64,000 bases of DNA from Deltaproteobacteria bacterium (GTDB lineage Bacteria; Myxococcota_A; UBA9160; UBA4427). Every line of letters starts with the position of its first letter. The stretch's first letter is position 1. Under the pieces are notes generated by a model. The model saw only the letters and a list, made by a program, of their open reading frames with translations, was not told the origin of the DNA and ran no database searches. Below, one piece after another: positions 42,339 through 50,722 of the stretch. Made by a program: the position numbers and the translations under genes. The stretch spans positions 1 to 64,000 of the forward strand of contig JAJDAO010000047.1 of NCBI GenBank assembly GCA_029261835.1. Direction: 5' to 3'.

Positions 42339-43276
42339 CACGTGAGTATCGAAAGGGTCTGCATGAGCTTGGCGGCGGCCTGTACGCCTACCTGCAGCCC
42401 GATGGCTCGTGGGGCTATAGCAATGCGGGGCTCGTGACCGACGCAGGACACTCGCTGCTCGTCGACACGCTCTTCGACCTGCCGCTGACCGAAGAGATGC
42501 TCCGCGCCATGCGCGATGCCACTGCTGCGGCCGATCACATCGACACCCTCGTCAATACGCACGCCAACGGCGACCACTGCTACGGCAACCAACTCGTCGG
42601 TGACGCCGTAATCATCGCTTCGAAGAGCGCCGCGGAGGAGATGAATGACCTGCCGCCCGCCCAGATGGCCGCCTTCGTTCGCGGTGCCGACCAGCTCGGC
42701 GCCGCGGGCGAATTCGCCGCGAAGATCTTCGGCGGCTTCCGCTTCGACGGCATTGAGTTCACGCCACCGACACGCACGTTCGAGGGAGAGCTGCACCAGC
42801 GCGTGGGAGACAAGCGGGTGCGGCTGATCGAAATCGGCCCGGCCCATACGCGCGGGGACGTCCTGGTCCACGTTCCCGACGACGGCGTCGTCTTCACCGG
42901 AGACATCCTCTTCATCGACGGCACCCCGATCATCTGGGAGGGGCCGGTCGGCAACTGGATCCGCGCCTGTGATCGCATCATCGAGATGGAGCCCGAGGTC
43001 ATCGTACCCGGCCACGGCCCGCTGACCGATGCACACGGCGTGCGGGCGATGCAGGGCTACCTCGTCTACATCCGCGACGAAGCACGAAAACGCTTCGACG
43101 CGGGATTGTCGCCGGCAGACGCCGCACGCGACATCGCGCTGGACGACTACAGCTCCTGGACGGACGGCGAACGCATCGCCGTCAACGTCCACACGCTGTA
43201 TCGCGAGTTCAGCGGGCACGAGGAGCGCCCCAATCCCGTTGAACTCTTCGCTCTGATGGCGGAACTCGCGCGCTGA
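42335..43276 (+). CDS. Metallo-beta-lactamase-fold hydrolase
   Basis: 313 residues. The first metal-binding motif THANGDHCYGN (near residue 70) is an HxxxDH variant with Asn-Gly in the second and third positions and HANGDH instead of the usual HxHxDH; GPAHTRGDVLVHVPDDGVVFTGDILF holds the next His and Asp ligands, and VPGHGPLTD the last. The family contains thiol esterases, glyoxalase II and lactonases, so activity is open. It shares an operon with fxsA and converges with cardiolipin synthase 9 bp downstream. Confidence 0.85.
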   Translation: MTREYRKGLHELGGGLYAYLQPDGSWGYSNAGLVTDAGHSLLVDTLFDLPLTEEMLRAMRDATAAADHIDTLVNTHANGDHCYGNQLVGDAVIIASKSAAEEMNDLPPAQMAAFVRGADQLGAAGEFAAKIFGGFRFDGIEFTPPTRTFEGELHQRVGDKRVRLIEIGPAHTRGDVLVHVPDDGVVFTGDILFIDGTPIIWEGPVGNWIRACDRIIEMEPEVIVPGHGPLTDAHGVRAMQGYLVYIRDEARKRFDAGLSPADAARDIALDDYSSWTDGERIAVNVHTLYREFSGHEERPNPVELFALMAELAR

Positions 43277-43285
43277 GCGCACGCC

Positions 43286-44740
43286 TCACAGCAGCGGCGA
43301 GAGGGTTCGCGCCAGCGCCTCGACAAGGCGGCGCGGCGGCGTGATGCGGGCGCGATTCGCCTCGAAGACGCTCGCGGCGCGGCCGAGATCGACTTCGAAG
43401 ACCCTTGCCAACGCCTGGTTGACCGCCGGGTCGTAGAACATGGCCGTCACCTCGTAGTTGAGGTGAAAGCTGCGGATGTCCATATTGGCCGAGCCGATGG
43501 CCGCCAGCGAGTCATCGACGACCAGCAGCTTGCTGTGGAGCATCTGCGGGTACTCATCAATGCGACAGCCGGCGGCGAGCAACTCATCGTAGTAGCTGCG
43601 GGAAGCCATCTGCACGAGCCACTGATCGCTCTTGCCGGGCACGAGCAGGCGCACATCGACTCCCCGCATCGCCGCCGTCTGCAGGCTGAGCTTGAGCGAT
43701 TCGTCCGGCACCAGATAGGGCGTGGCGATCCAGCAGCGTTGCAGCGCCGAGCCGATGGCGGCGGAGAATTGCGCACCGATGGCGGGCGCTACGCCTACAT
43801 CCGGCCCGCTGGAGATGATCTGCACCAGGGGCCCCGACCCCGCGCCGAGCCCCGAGCCCACGACCGGCGCGCCGCCGGCATTCTCCTCCCCCGTGTCCTC
43901 CGCCTCCGACGCCCCCCCCTTCGCGTCGAGCCAATCCTCGGCGAAGATCGTTTCGAGGCCGATCACGGCGTCGCCCTCGATTCGGACCAGCAGATCGCGC
44001 CAGAGCGCGTGCGTAAGGCCACTGCCGAGGTACTCGTCGCCGACATTGAGCCCGCCGACGAAGCCCACGCACTGATCCACGCTGATGAGCTTGCGGTGGT
44101 TGCGGAAGTTGGCCCGTGGTCTGCGCAGCGACGGAGCGGTGATCGGGGCGAAGAACGCAACCTCTCCGCCCGCCTCGATCAACGGTGCGAAATGCTGCGC
44201 GGATAGGCCCAGGCTGCCCACGTGATCACACAGGACGCGAACCTGGAGCCCCTCCCGCGCGCGTCGTGTCAACAGCGCCGTGATGGCCCGGCCCGTGTCA
44301 TCATCGCGCCAAATATAGAACTCGAGGTGGACGAAGTGGCGGGCGCCCGCGATCGCCGAGCGAATCGAGGCGAGCGCTGGCTCGCCCGCGGACAACAGCT
44401 CGACACGCGACGCCCGCCGCAGCGGAGCGGCAGCCGAGCGCAAGGCGAGCTGGACCAGGCCGCGCTGCGTGCCGGAGAGCTCCGGAGGGAGCCGATCCAG
44501 TCGCGCCACTTGCCGCATGGCCTCGTTGGCCGCCTCGCGGCGGCGGCGGCAGCGCCGCACATGCCGGCGATAGGGACGCCGACCAACGGCCAGATAGGCG
44601 AGCAGCCCAAGCAGCGGCAGCAAAATGATGGCCATCACCCAAGCCAGCGTCGTGCGCGGATGTCGCCGCTCGAGCACGACGAAGCCGAGGCTCAGCACCA
44701 GGTAGGCGATGAAGAGCAGCTCGACGGACCAGCGGGGCAC
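43286..44740 (-). CDS. cls: Cardiolipin synthase (phospholipase D superfamily)
   Basis: 484 residues from GTG 44740; a better ribosome-binding site points to an ATT start 10 codons upstream (see 44768-44781). Two N-terminal helices (LLFIAYLVLSLGFVVLE, TLAWVMAIILLPLLGLLAYLAVG), then two HKD active sites: HRKLISVD and HSKLLVVDD. The enzyme joins two phosphatidylglycerol molecules to make cardiolipin. Between the HKDs there is a Gly/Glu-rich insertion (GGASEAEDTGEENAGG...GAGSG, about 28 residues) not expected in most Cls. Converges with the MBL-fold gene. Confidence 0.92.
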   Translation of the reverse strand: MPRWSVELLFIAYLVLSLGFVVLERRHPRTTLAWVMAIILLPLLGLLAYLAVGRRPYRRHVRRCRRRREAANEAMRQVARLDRLPPELSGTQRGLVQLALRSAAAPLRRASRVELLSAGEPALASIRSAIAGARHFVHLEFYIWRDDDTGRAITALLTRRAREGLQVRVLCDHVGSLGLSAQHFAPLIEAGGEVAFFAPITAPSLRRPRANFRNHRKLISVDQCVGFVGGLNVGDEYLGSGLTHALWRDLLVRIEGDAVIGLETIFAEDWLDAKGGASEAEDTGEENAGGAPVVGSGLGAGSGPLVQIISSGPDVGVAPAIGAQFSAAIGSALQRCWIATPYLVPDESLKLSLQTAAMRGVDVRLLVPGKSDQWLVQMASRSYYDELLAAGCRIDEYPQMLHSKLLVVDDSLAAIGSANMDIRSFHLNYEVTAMFYDPAVNQALARVFEVDLGRAASVFEANRARITPPRRLVEALARTLSPLL

Positions 44741-44767
44741 ATTGGCGATTTCAATCAGCTCCGACGA

Positions 44768-44781
44768 AATTTACTCCCTCC
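44768..44781 (-). promoter_or_regulatory. Strong ribosome-binding site with possible ATT start for cls
   Basis: On the minus strand GGAGGGAG (44781-44774) is followed by TAA and ATT (44770-44768). Reading in frame from the ATT gives SSELIEIANV and then the GTG at 44740. The annotated GTG has no comparable site. ATT initiation is rare but known. Confidence 0.35.
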
Positions 44782-44846
44782 TGGCTCGGCCCGCGCAAAC
44801 AACCCAACCGGCAACCGTCGAGTTACCACTACAGCGGAGCCGCTCG

Positions 44847-45533
44847 CTACGGCGCTTCCTCCAGCACGACGATGTGTAATCTCGCGGGGCCATGAACACC
44901 GGTCGTGATCACCATTTCGATGTCCGCCGTCCGGCTCGGTCCGGTGACAAAGGTGAGCGCGCTGCCCAGATCCTCTCCCGCTCGCTGCTCCCGCCGCAGA
45001 AGGACCTCGAGATTCGCGGTGATATCGACCGCTCTCAGGATCGCCAGGTGCGTGGCGGGCAGCAGCGAGAGCGCCCGACCCTGGCCCGGCCGATGGCGAA
45101 AGACGAGCGTACCCGTCTCGGCCAGCGCGTGGTCCGCTTGGCTGAGACCGAGCTGTGCGCGCGCGCTCTCGACCCGCAGGACGTCCCGCGCACTGCCGGA
45201 CAGGCGCAGATCACAGACGGTGAGCTCGATACCGCTCGCGTGCAGCCTTGTGTCGAGCTCGAGCGACTCGAGCAGGCCTGTGTTGGCCCGCACGAGCTGG
45301 CGCGCGCCGAGCTCTGTGATGATTTCGAGCAGTCGCTCGCGGAGCGCCCGCTGCGAGTCGACCCGGCTGATGTCGGCGCCGGCCGCCAGCGCCTCGCCGC
45401 AGAATCGCGCGACGAGATCCTCCGCGTCAGCCGTCACGTGCGAGACGGCTGGCTCTGGCGTCGGCGCAGGGCCGCGTCCGGTACGCAGGCTCGCGCGCAG
45501 GCGCGTGAGAAACTCATCGCGTCCCTCAGCCAC
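44847..45533 (-). CDS. lutC: L-lactate oxidation protein LutC (LUD domain)
   Basis: 228 residues from GTG 45533, which gives the usual N-terminus (AEGRDEFLTRLRASL); the frame is open to GTG 45554. The LUD fold covers about 65-225, with HALAETGTLVFRHRPGQGRALSLLPATHLAI and TFVTGPSRTADIEMVITTGVHGPARLHIVVL being typical LutC motifs. The family works with LutA and LutB to oxidise L-lactate to pyruvate. It overlaps lutB by 8 bases and ends the operon. Confidence 0.92.
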   Translation of the reverse strand: MAEGRDEFLTRLRASLRTGRGPAPTPEPAVSHVTADAEDLVARFCGEALAAGADISRVDSQRALRERLLEIITELGARQLVRANTGLLESLELDTRLHASGIELTVCDLRLSGSARDVLRVESARAQLGLSQADHALAETGTLVFRHRPGQGRALSLLPATHLAILRAVDITANLEVLLRREQRAGEDLGSALTFVTGPSRTADIEMVITTGVHGPARLHIVVLEEAP

Positions 45534-46926
45534 GGCGGCGAAGCCAACGAGCACGGAAGCTCTCTCGTGCCGGCAGCGGGAGATCGCGGTAGCGCGTCCA
45601 GCCCCGCAGTCCGGGCAGCCAGGAGATCAAGCCCAGGGGCACCAGAGGGCGACTGAGCCAGTAGACCGTGCGAAATGCCAGCCGGTAGAGAGAGGGCCGT
45701 GACATCATCTCACGGTACGCCCGAGCCGCCAGCGCCGCGAGCGGAGCGGCGCGCTGCGCCACCACATTGTCGCGCTGCCCGCGCAGCAGTCGCGGCAGGT
45801 CGATGCGAACGGGACAGACATCCCGGCAGGCGCCACAGAGCGAAGACGCAAAGGGCAGCGGACGAGCCTGCTCGTGACCGAGCAGGCTCGGATCGATCAC
45901 GCTGCCGATCGGGCCGGGGTAGACCCAGCCATAGGCGTGGCCCCCAGCATGACGATAGACCGGACAGACGTTCAGGCAGGCGCCGCAGCGGATGCAGCCG
46001 AGTGCCTCACCGAGCACGGGATCGGCCAGCAGTCGCGATCTCCCATTGTCGAGGATGACCAGGTGAAACTCTTCCGGGCCGTCCTCTTCGTCATCGCGCC
46101 GCGGTCCCGTCACCAGTGAGACGTAGCTCGACATCTTCTGACCGGTCGCGCTGCGAGCCAGGATTCTCAGAAAGACCGAGAGCGCGGACAGATCGGGAAT
46201 CACCTTCTCCATTCCCATCAAGGCGATGTGACAGCCCGGCAAGCTGCTGGAGAGACGAATATTGCCCTCGTTCTCCACGATGGCGACGCTGCCCGTCTCG
46301 GCCACGGCGAAGTTCACGCCCGTGACACCGACATCCGCCGACAAGAACTTGGCCCGCAGCCGTTGCCGTGCCTCCCGCGTGAGCGCCTCGTGATCGGCAC
46401 CGCGCGTCTCGCCGTGCTTGCGCTCAAACAGCGCCGCAACATCTTCGACCGTCTTGTGAATGGCCGGCACGATGATGTGTGAAGGCGTCTCATCCGCGAG
46501 CTGGATGATGTATTCGCCGAGATCCGTCTCCACCGCCTCGATGCCAGCGGCGGTCAGGGCGTCGTTCAGTCCGATCTCCTCGCTCGTCATCGACTTGCCC
46601 TTGACGACCCGTCGGCCGCCTCGCCGCCGCACGATCTCCAGCACGATCTCACAAGCCTGACGGGCGTCCGCCGCCCAGTGCACGACACCGCCGCGCGCCT
46701 CCACGCGCGAACTCAAGCGCTCGAGGTGGCGATCGAGCTCGGCGAGCGTCTGCCGCTTGATCCACTGCGCCCGGTCTCGCAGGGCCTCTCCCGGCGGAAA
46801 CTGCGCGAAGGCCCGCTCGCGCTGTTCGCACATGCGCTGGCTGGCACTCGCCAGCGCGCTCTGCAGCTTCTCGTCCGCAAGCGCTTCGTCAGCCTGCTCC
46901 GCAAAGCGATTGGCCGAGACCCTCAC
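45526..46926 (-). CDS. lutB: Iron-sulphur protein LutB
   Basis: 466 residues from GTG 46926, which overlaps the lutA stop by 4 bases (GTGA). The N-terminal part is a LUD domain (LIPD-type motifs: GKSMTSEEIGLNDALTAAG, AETGSVAIVENEGNIRLSS). The C-terminal third has two 4Fe-4S motifs, RCGACLNVCPVY and LCGACRDVCPVRI. It transfers electrons from the lactate-oxidising site to the rest of the Lut complex. Middle gene of lutABC. Confidence 0.93.
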   Translation of the reverse strand: MRVSANRFAEQADEALADEKLQSALASASQRMCEQRERAFAQFPPGEALRDRAQWIKRQTLAELDRHLERLSSRVEARGGVVHWAADARQACEIVLEIVRRRGGRRVVKGKSMTSEEIGLNDALTAAGIEAVETDLGEYIIQLADETPSHIIVPAIHKTVEDVAALFERKHGETRGADHEALTREARQRLRAKFLSADVGVTGVNFAVAETGSVAIVENEGNIRLSSSLPGCHIALMGMEKVIPDLSALSVFLRILARSATGQKMSSYVSLVTGPRRDDEEDGPEEFHLVILDNGRSRLLADPVLGEALGCIRCGACLNVCPVYRHAGGHAYGWVYPGPIGSVIDPSLLGHEQARPLPFASSLCGACRDVCPVRIDLPRLLRGQRDNVVAQRAAPLAALAARAYREMMSRPSLYRLAFRTVYWLSRPLVPLGLISWLPGLRGWTRYRDLPLPARESFRARWLRRRG

Positions 46927-47663
46927 TGCACCTCTCGCGAGCGCCCATCGAACCCCGCCAGAACCTCGGCAATGTGGAGCGTGCGCACACGCGACCCCCG
47001 GCGTGTCAGCCCACCACCCAGGTGCATCAAGCAGCCGACATCGGAGGCCGTGACGAAGTCAGCGCCCGATTGCTCGAGCGCGGCGATCTTGTCTTCCATA
47101 ATCGCCGCCGAGAGCGCCGGCAGCTTCACGCTGAACGCACCACCGAAACCGCAGCAACGCTCACCGTCATCCAGTTCGACCAGCTCGAGATCCTCCACTT
47201 GGGACAGCAACTCACGCGGGGCGCGGTCGACACGTAGCTCACGAAGCAAGTGGCAGGAGGGGTGATAGGCCACGCGGCCCGCGAAGGGGCGCGAAGGTCG
47301 GAACGCCCGCCCGGCGAGAAACTGGGTCAGCTCGAAGATGCGCTCGGCCAGACGACTCGCCCGCTGCTGCCACTCTGGCTCCCCCTCGAAGCACTCTCCG
47401 GACAACTGCTTCGTCACGCTGGCGCAAGAGCCAGAGGGCGTGACGATCGTTTCGTAGCCCTCGAAGATCTCGATGAAGCGACGAGCCAGGGGCCGCGCCT
47501 GCTCGCTGTGCCCCGTGTTGAGCAGCGGCTGCCCACAGCAGGTCTGCTCCAGCGGGAAGTCAACTTGGCAGCCGACCTGCTCGAGAAGCTGGACCGTCGC
47601 CTCACCGACTCGCGGAAACAGCTGGTCTACGAGGCAGGTCACGAAGAGCGCCGTGGAATTCAA
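46923..47663 (-). CDS. lutA: Iron-sulphur protein LutA (CCG domain)
   Basis: 246 residues. TTG start at 47663 with GGAG 8 bases upstream. Two cysteine-rich CCG domains: LEQTCCGQPLLNTGHSEQ and ERCCGFGGAFSVK, with YHPSCHLLRELRV in between, as in LutA/GlpC-type subunits. It oxidises L-lactate with LutB and LutC. First gene of the operon; a promoter-like pair with a perfect palindrome lies 18-49 bp upstream. Confidence 0.92.
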   Translation of the reverse strand: MNSTALFVTCLVDQLFPRVGEATVQLLEQVGCQVDFPLEQTCCGQPLLNTGHSEQARPLARRFIEIFEGYETIVTPSGSCASVTKQLSGECFEGEPEWQQRASRLAERIFELTQFLAGRAFRPSRPFAGRVAYHPSCHLLRELRVDRAPRELLSQVEDLELVELDDGERCCGFGGAFSVKLPALSAAIMEDKIAALEQSGADFVTASDVGCLMHLGGGLTRRGSRVRTLHIAEVLAGFDGRSREVQ

Positions 47664-47680
47664 CAGGTGATCTCCCGTGC

Positions 47681-47712
47681 CTCGATATATCGAGATTCGT
47701 CAGGCAGTTCAA
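47681..47712 (-). promoter_or_regulatory. Candidate lut promoter with overlapping palindromic operator
   Basis: On the minus strand TTGAAC (47712-47707), 17 bp, then TATATC (47689-47684). The perfect 14-bp palindrome CTCGATATATCGAG (47681-47694) covers the -10 element and stands 18 bp before the lutA TTG. A repressor there would shut off lutABC; the regulator is not encoded next to the operon. Confidence 0.5.
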
Positions 47713-48293
47713 GCGTGCAGCGGAAGATCGCATCAGCGCACGTGCGGGTCATTCGCCGTCGCATGCGCTCGGAACGAGAAGCGCCCGGGGGAGAGATCGG
47801 ACCTCCACCCGGGCGCCTTGCCGTCCCTTCTGCCATGGCGAGCGACGCGGTGCGCGCCGACAAGATCCTATCTCCGTCCTCTTGGGGGGAAGCAGGGAAG
47901 TCTTGCCGCGCGCCTGCGCGGTGTGCGCTCCTCATACGCCGCAGGGCGGGTCGGACGGCCAACCCGCACGCCTCCATTCTGAGTGATTCGCCGCGACAGA
48001 TCAATTCCGAAAACGCCCGGAGGCGAGATTCTGCTCACCTCGATGAGCGCGCTCACCAGCCGTGGCCGCGTACGGCTTTCGCCGCTTTCTCACCCCAGCT
48101 CGATTGCCGGGTGCCGCTCAAGCGTCCCAGGCGTTTACCCGAGAAGAAAGGCCGGGAGATCCCCGTCGCTGCTCACGCTGGCTCTACGCACCCGCACTTC
48201 TGCCGCTGGTCCGAACCATCGCTCACCGCCGGCCGCTCACCGGCGCACAGAACGAGCGCTCAGAGCTCTCCCCACCTTTCTAGGTCAACGCGA

Positions 48294-48327
48294 CGTCCCC
48301 GCTCACCCGTTCGGGAGAGCGGGGACG
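48294..48327. terminator. Strong hairpin downstream of ggt
   Basis: CGTCCCCGCTC (48294-48304) pairs perfectly with GAGCGGGGACG (48317-48327); the loop itself contains CCCG/CGGG so the stem can extend to 15 pairs with one A-A mismatch. It is 41 bp past the ggt stop on the minus strand, without a T-tract. Confidence 0.5.
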
Positions 48328-48367
48328 CTCTCGGCCGGCCCCGACTCCTGCCCGGCGGCCAGAGCGA

Positions 48368-49888
48368 TCAACCCCGCAGTGCACACCCGCCGCGGCGCGA
48401 ATCGCCCGCGCCATTGCCGGCGGGCACGACGGCGTTCACCCCTCCGAAATAGACGTCCCGGCAGCGCCACTGGTTGACACGCCGGCGCGCCCGCAGCGCC
48501 GCAAGCACGTCGTCGCCGAAGCCCGGCTCGACCTGGACACAGTCACCGTCCCAGTGCAGGCGCGGGTGTTCGACAGCCGCGCGAACGTCGAGACCGTAGT
48601 CGACCACCAGACTGACGATCTGCAGCAATGCCGTGCGAATCCGCTTGCTGCCGCCGCTTCCGAGCACCAGGCGAACGTCCTCATCACGCAGCAGCAACGA
48701 CGGGGACATCATCGACGCCACACGCTGCCCGGGCGGACTGGCGTGGAAGCCGTCCGGGTGCAGGTCATCCTCTCCCATCCTGTTGTTCAGCATGATGCCG
48801 GTTCCCGGCACGACGTAGCCTGACCCCTCGCCATTCGACGTGGTCATGCTCGCGGCGTTTCCCTCGGCATCACTGACGCTGATATGAGTCGTGCCGCGGC
48901 TGAAACGGCGCACTCGCTGCGCGATATCGGCGCCTTCCTCTTGGCCCAGCGCAGCGGGCTCGACGCGGCCCGCTGCCCGCAGCGTATCCACCTCTTCCAT
49001 CACCGCGAGCAGGGCCAACGCGTGCTGCGCCGAGCCCGCTGCGCTGGGCCCGAGGTCGACGGCCTCGAGCAGTCGCAACGAGAGCGCAAGCAGCGAGCCA
49101 CCGAACGAGGGAGGTGGATTCGTCAGCAGCTTGTGTCCGCGGTAGGGGACTTCGAGCGGATCGCGCTCGATCACGCGATACCCCGCCAGATCCTCGGTGC
49201 TGAGCAATCCCTGCCCTTCGCGCATGTCGCCGGCGATGCGCCTCGCCAGCTCGCCCCTGTAGAAGTCCTCAGCAGCACCGGCCGACAGCGACGTCAGGAA
49301 CGCAGCAAGAGCCGGGTTGGCCAGAGTCTCTCCCTCGCAGAGCAGCTCGCCGCGCGGCGCAAAGATTGCCCGGCCCTCGCTACCAAGCGTCACGATCGGG
49401 CGCAGCAGCTGGAGAAAGTACGCCTGCTGCTGGCTGAGCGGCACTCCAGCTCGCGCCAACTCGACCGCGGGTGCCGTCACCTCCGCAAGCGGCAGGCGAC
49501 CCAGGCGCCGCTGCACGTGGAGAAAGCCCTTTAGGTTGCCGGGAACCGCCACCGAGCCGCGTCCCACGTGAAAGACCTGGTCGACGCCGGGAAACGGAAC
49601 GGTAATCGGCACGAAGTGCGGCTCGATCTCGTGATCGGGCAGCCCGCGCCCGGGCGTATCGCTGAAGAAATCGAAGAGACGCGCGCGGCCCCCGGTCGGG
49701 CGCGCGAGCAGAAAGCCGCCACCCCCCAGGCTGGTGAGTGCTGGCTCGGCAACGGCCGACGCGAAGCCACCGGCGATGACCGCATCGAATGCGTTGCCGC
49801 CCGCCCGCAATACCTCACACGCGGCCTCGCACACCACGGCGTGTCCACCGGCCACCGTGCCACTCGCACTCGCGTCGCGATCGGCCAC
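48368..49888 (-). CDS. ggt: Gamma-glutamyltransferase-type Ntn hydrolase
   Basis: 506 residues, GTG start. No signal peptide, so cytoplasmic or unconventional. The N-terminal part shows GGHAVVCEAACEVLRAGGNAFDAVIAG, LTSLGGGGFLLA and SVAVPGNLKGF. The self-cleavage threonine is in RGTTHISVSDAEGNAASMT (near residue 330), giving the small subunit. NGEGSGYVVPGTGIMLNNRM and SMMSPSLLL follow as in GGT. It may break down glutathione or another gamma-glutamyl substrate, or act as a cephalosporin/glutaryl acylase-like member. It precedes a TetR gene by 41 bp. Confidence 0.88.
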   Translation of the reverse strand: MADRDASASGTVAGGHAVVCEAACEVLRAGGNAFDAVIAGGFASAVAEPALTSLGGGGFLLARPTGGRARLFDFFSDTPGRGLPDHEIEPHFVPITVPFPGVDQVFHVGRGSVAVPGNLKGFLHVQRRLGRLPLAEVTAPAVELARAGVPLSQQQAYFLQLLRPIVTLGSEGRAIFAPRGELLCEGETLANPALAAFLTSLSAGAAEDFYRGELARRIAGDMREGQGLLSTEDLAGYRVIERDPLEVPYRGHKLLTNPPPSFGGSLLALSLRLLEAVDLGPSAAGSAQHALALLAVMEEVDTLRAAGRVEPAALGQEEGADIAQRVRRFSRGTTHISVSDAEGNAASMTTSNGEGSGYVVPGTGIMLNNRMGEDDLHPDGFHASPPGQRVASMMSPSLLLRDEDVRLVLGSGGSKRIRTALLQIVSLVVDYGLDVRAAVEHPRLHWDGDCVQVEPGFGDDVLAALRARRRVNQWRCRDVYFGGVNAVVPAGNGAGDSRRGGCALRG

Positions 49889-49929
49889 ATCTGCCCCGGC
49901 GCCGACCAGCCCTCGCCTCGCGCGCGCGA

Positions 49930-50577
49930 TCAGCCACCCGTCAGCGCAACGTCCTCATCTGCCACCCGCCCCATACCTCTGAGAAGCAGATCAATCAGAA
50001 GCACCAGCTCGGCGTGGCGATCGGTGTCTGGCCTCTGATGTGTGATCATCACGCCGAAGATGCTGGCCAGGACAGTAACGGCCAGACGGTCTGGTGCCAG
50101 GTCCCGACGCAGCTCGCCCCTCTCCATGGCGGCGGCCAGGTGGTCGGTCAACTCCTCGAGCACGCCGAGCGGCTGATCCGAAGAGTCCTCGTCGATCGGC
50201 GCGCGCACGTACATCGACAGCACGTCTCGCAGCAGGTTCGCCTCTCCGAGCATCGCGTCGACGCCGGTGATGACATCCACCAGCCGGGTCAGCACCCGGC
50301 CGACTGGCGCGGTGCCCTTCAGCGCCCCCAGCTCGAGCGCTACCACGGCCTGAGCTCGCTCCGCGACCTCGAGCAGCACGTGCTCCTTGCTCGGAAAGTG
50401 AAAGTAGAAGGTGCCCCGCGCGACGCCCGCCGCCTCGGCGACACGCGGGATCTGCGCGCTGCTGAATCCGACTCGCCGGAACTCGCCCAGCGCGGCCTGG
50501 TAGATGCGCTCGCGGGTGTCGTCCCGCTGCTTCTGGCGCTGGCTGGGGCTTGCTCTCTCGACGGCGGTCTGCACCAT
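49930..50577 (-). CDS. TetR-family repressor of the RND pump
   Basis: 215 residues. HTH at about 20-70 (RERIYQAALGEFRRVGFSSAQIPRVAEAAGVARGTFYFHFPSKEHVL). The ligand domain is helical and contains FGVMITHQRPDTD near the end. Divergent from the pump operon, with a perfect palindrome in the intergenic region; a local repressor of the pump and of itself is the expected arrangement. ggt lies downstream on the same strand. Confidence 0.9.
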   Translation of the reverse strand: MVQTAVERASPSQRQKQRDDTRERIYQAALGEFRRVGFSSAQIPRVAEAAGVARGTFYFHFPSKEHVLLEVAERAQAVVALELGALKGTAPVGRVLTRLVDVITGVDAMLGEANLLRDVLSMYVRAPIDEDSSDQPLGVLEELTDHLAAAMERGELRRDLAPDRLAVTVLASIFGVMITHQRPDTDRHAELVLLIDLLLRGMGRVADEDVALTGG

Positions 50578-50603
50578 GACTCACAGTTGACTAACAGAAG
50601 TCA

Positions 50604-50617
50604 TTGACATTTGTCAA
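50604..50617. promoter_or_regulatory. Candidate TetR operator
   Basis: TTGACATTTGTCAA has perfect 6-bp arms with a 2-bp spacer. A second, overlapping dyad (TGACT...AGTCA, near 50588-50603) and an outer GTTGAC...GTCAAC pair surround it, so two dimers may bind between the TetR and pump genes. Confidence 0.55.
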
Positions 50618-50722
50618 CACATCGGGCACGTTCACGCGCTTCGGCGCCCAGCCGATACACGCCGCAACGCGCCCCCGACATTCGTGCCGTCGCCTGTGCC
50701 CGGTGATGTGAGGACCAATAGC

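Larger units (their letters stand above)
47664..48367. other. Long intergenic region upstream of lutABC
   Basis: About 700 bp between the lutA start and the ggt stop. Plus-strand frames here continue antisense to lut genes and have no ribosome-binding sites or recognised domains. The right part holds the strong hairpin at 48294-48327. I see no gene, tRNA or IS end. Confidence 0.5.

Noticed and set aside
47664..48367. Plus-strand ORFs in the lut-ggt gap
   Set aside because: They continue antisense to lutA or lack ribosome-binding sites and recognised domains.
47250..48452. 400-codon plus-strand frame
   Set aside because: Antisense to lutA at its 5' part and without any domain.
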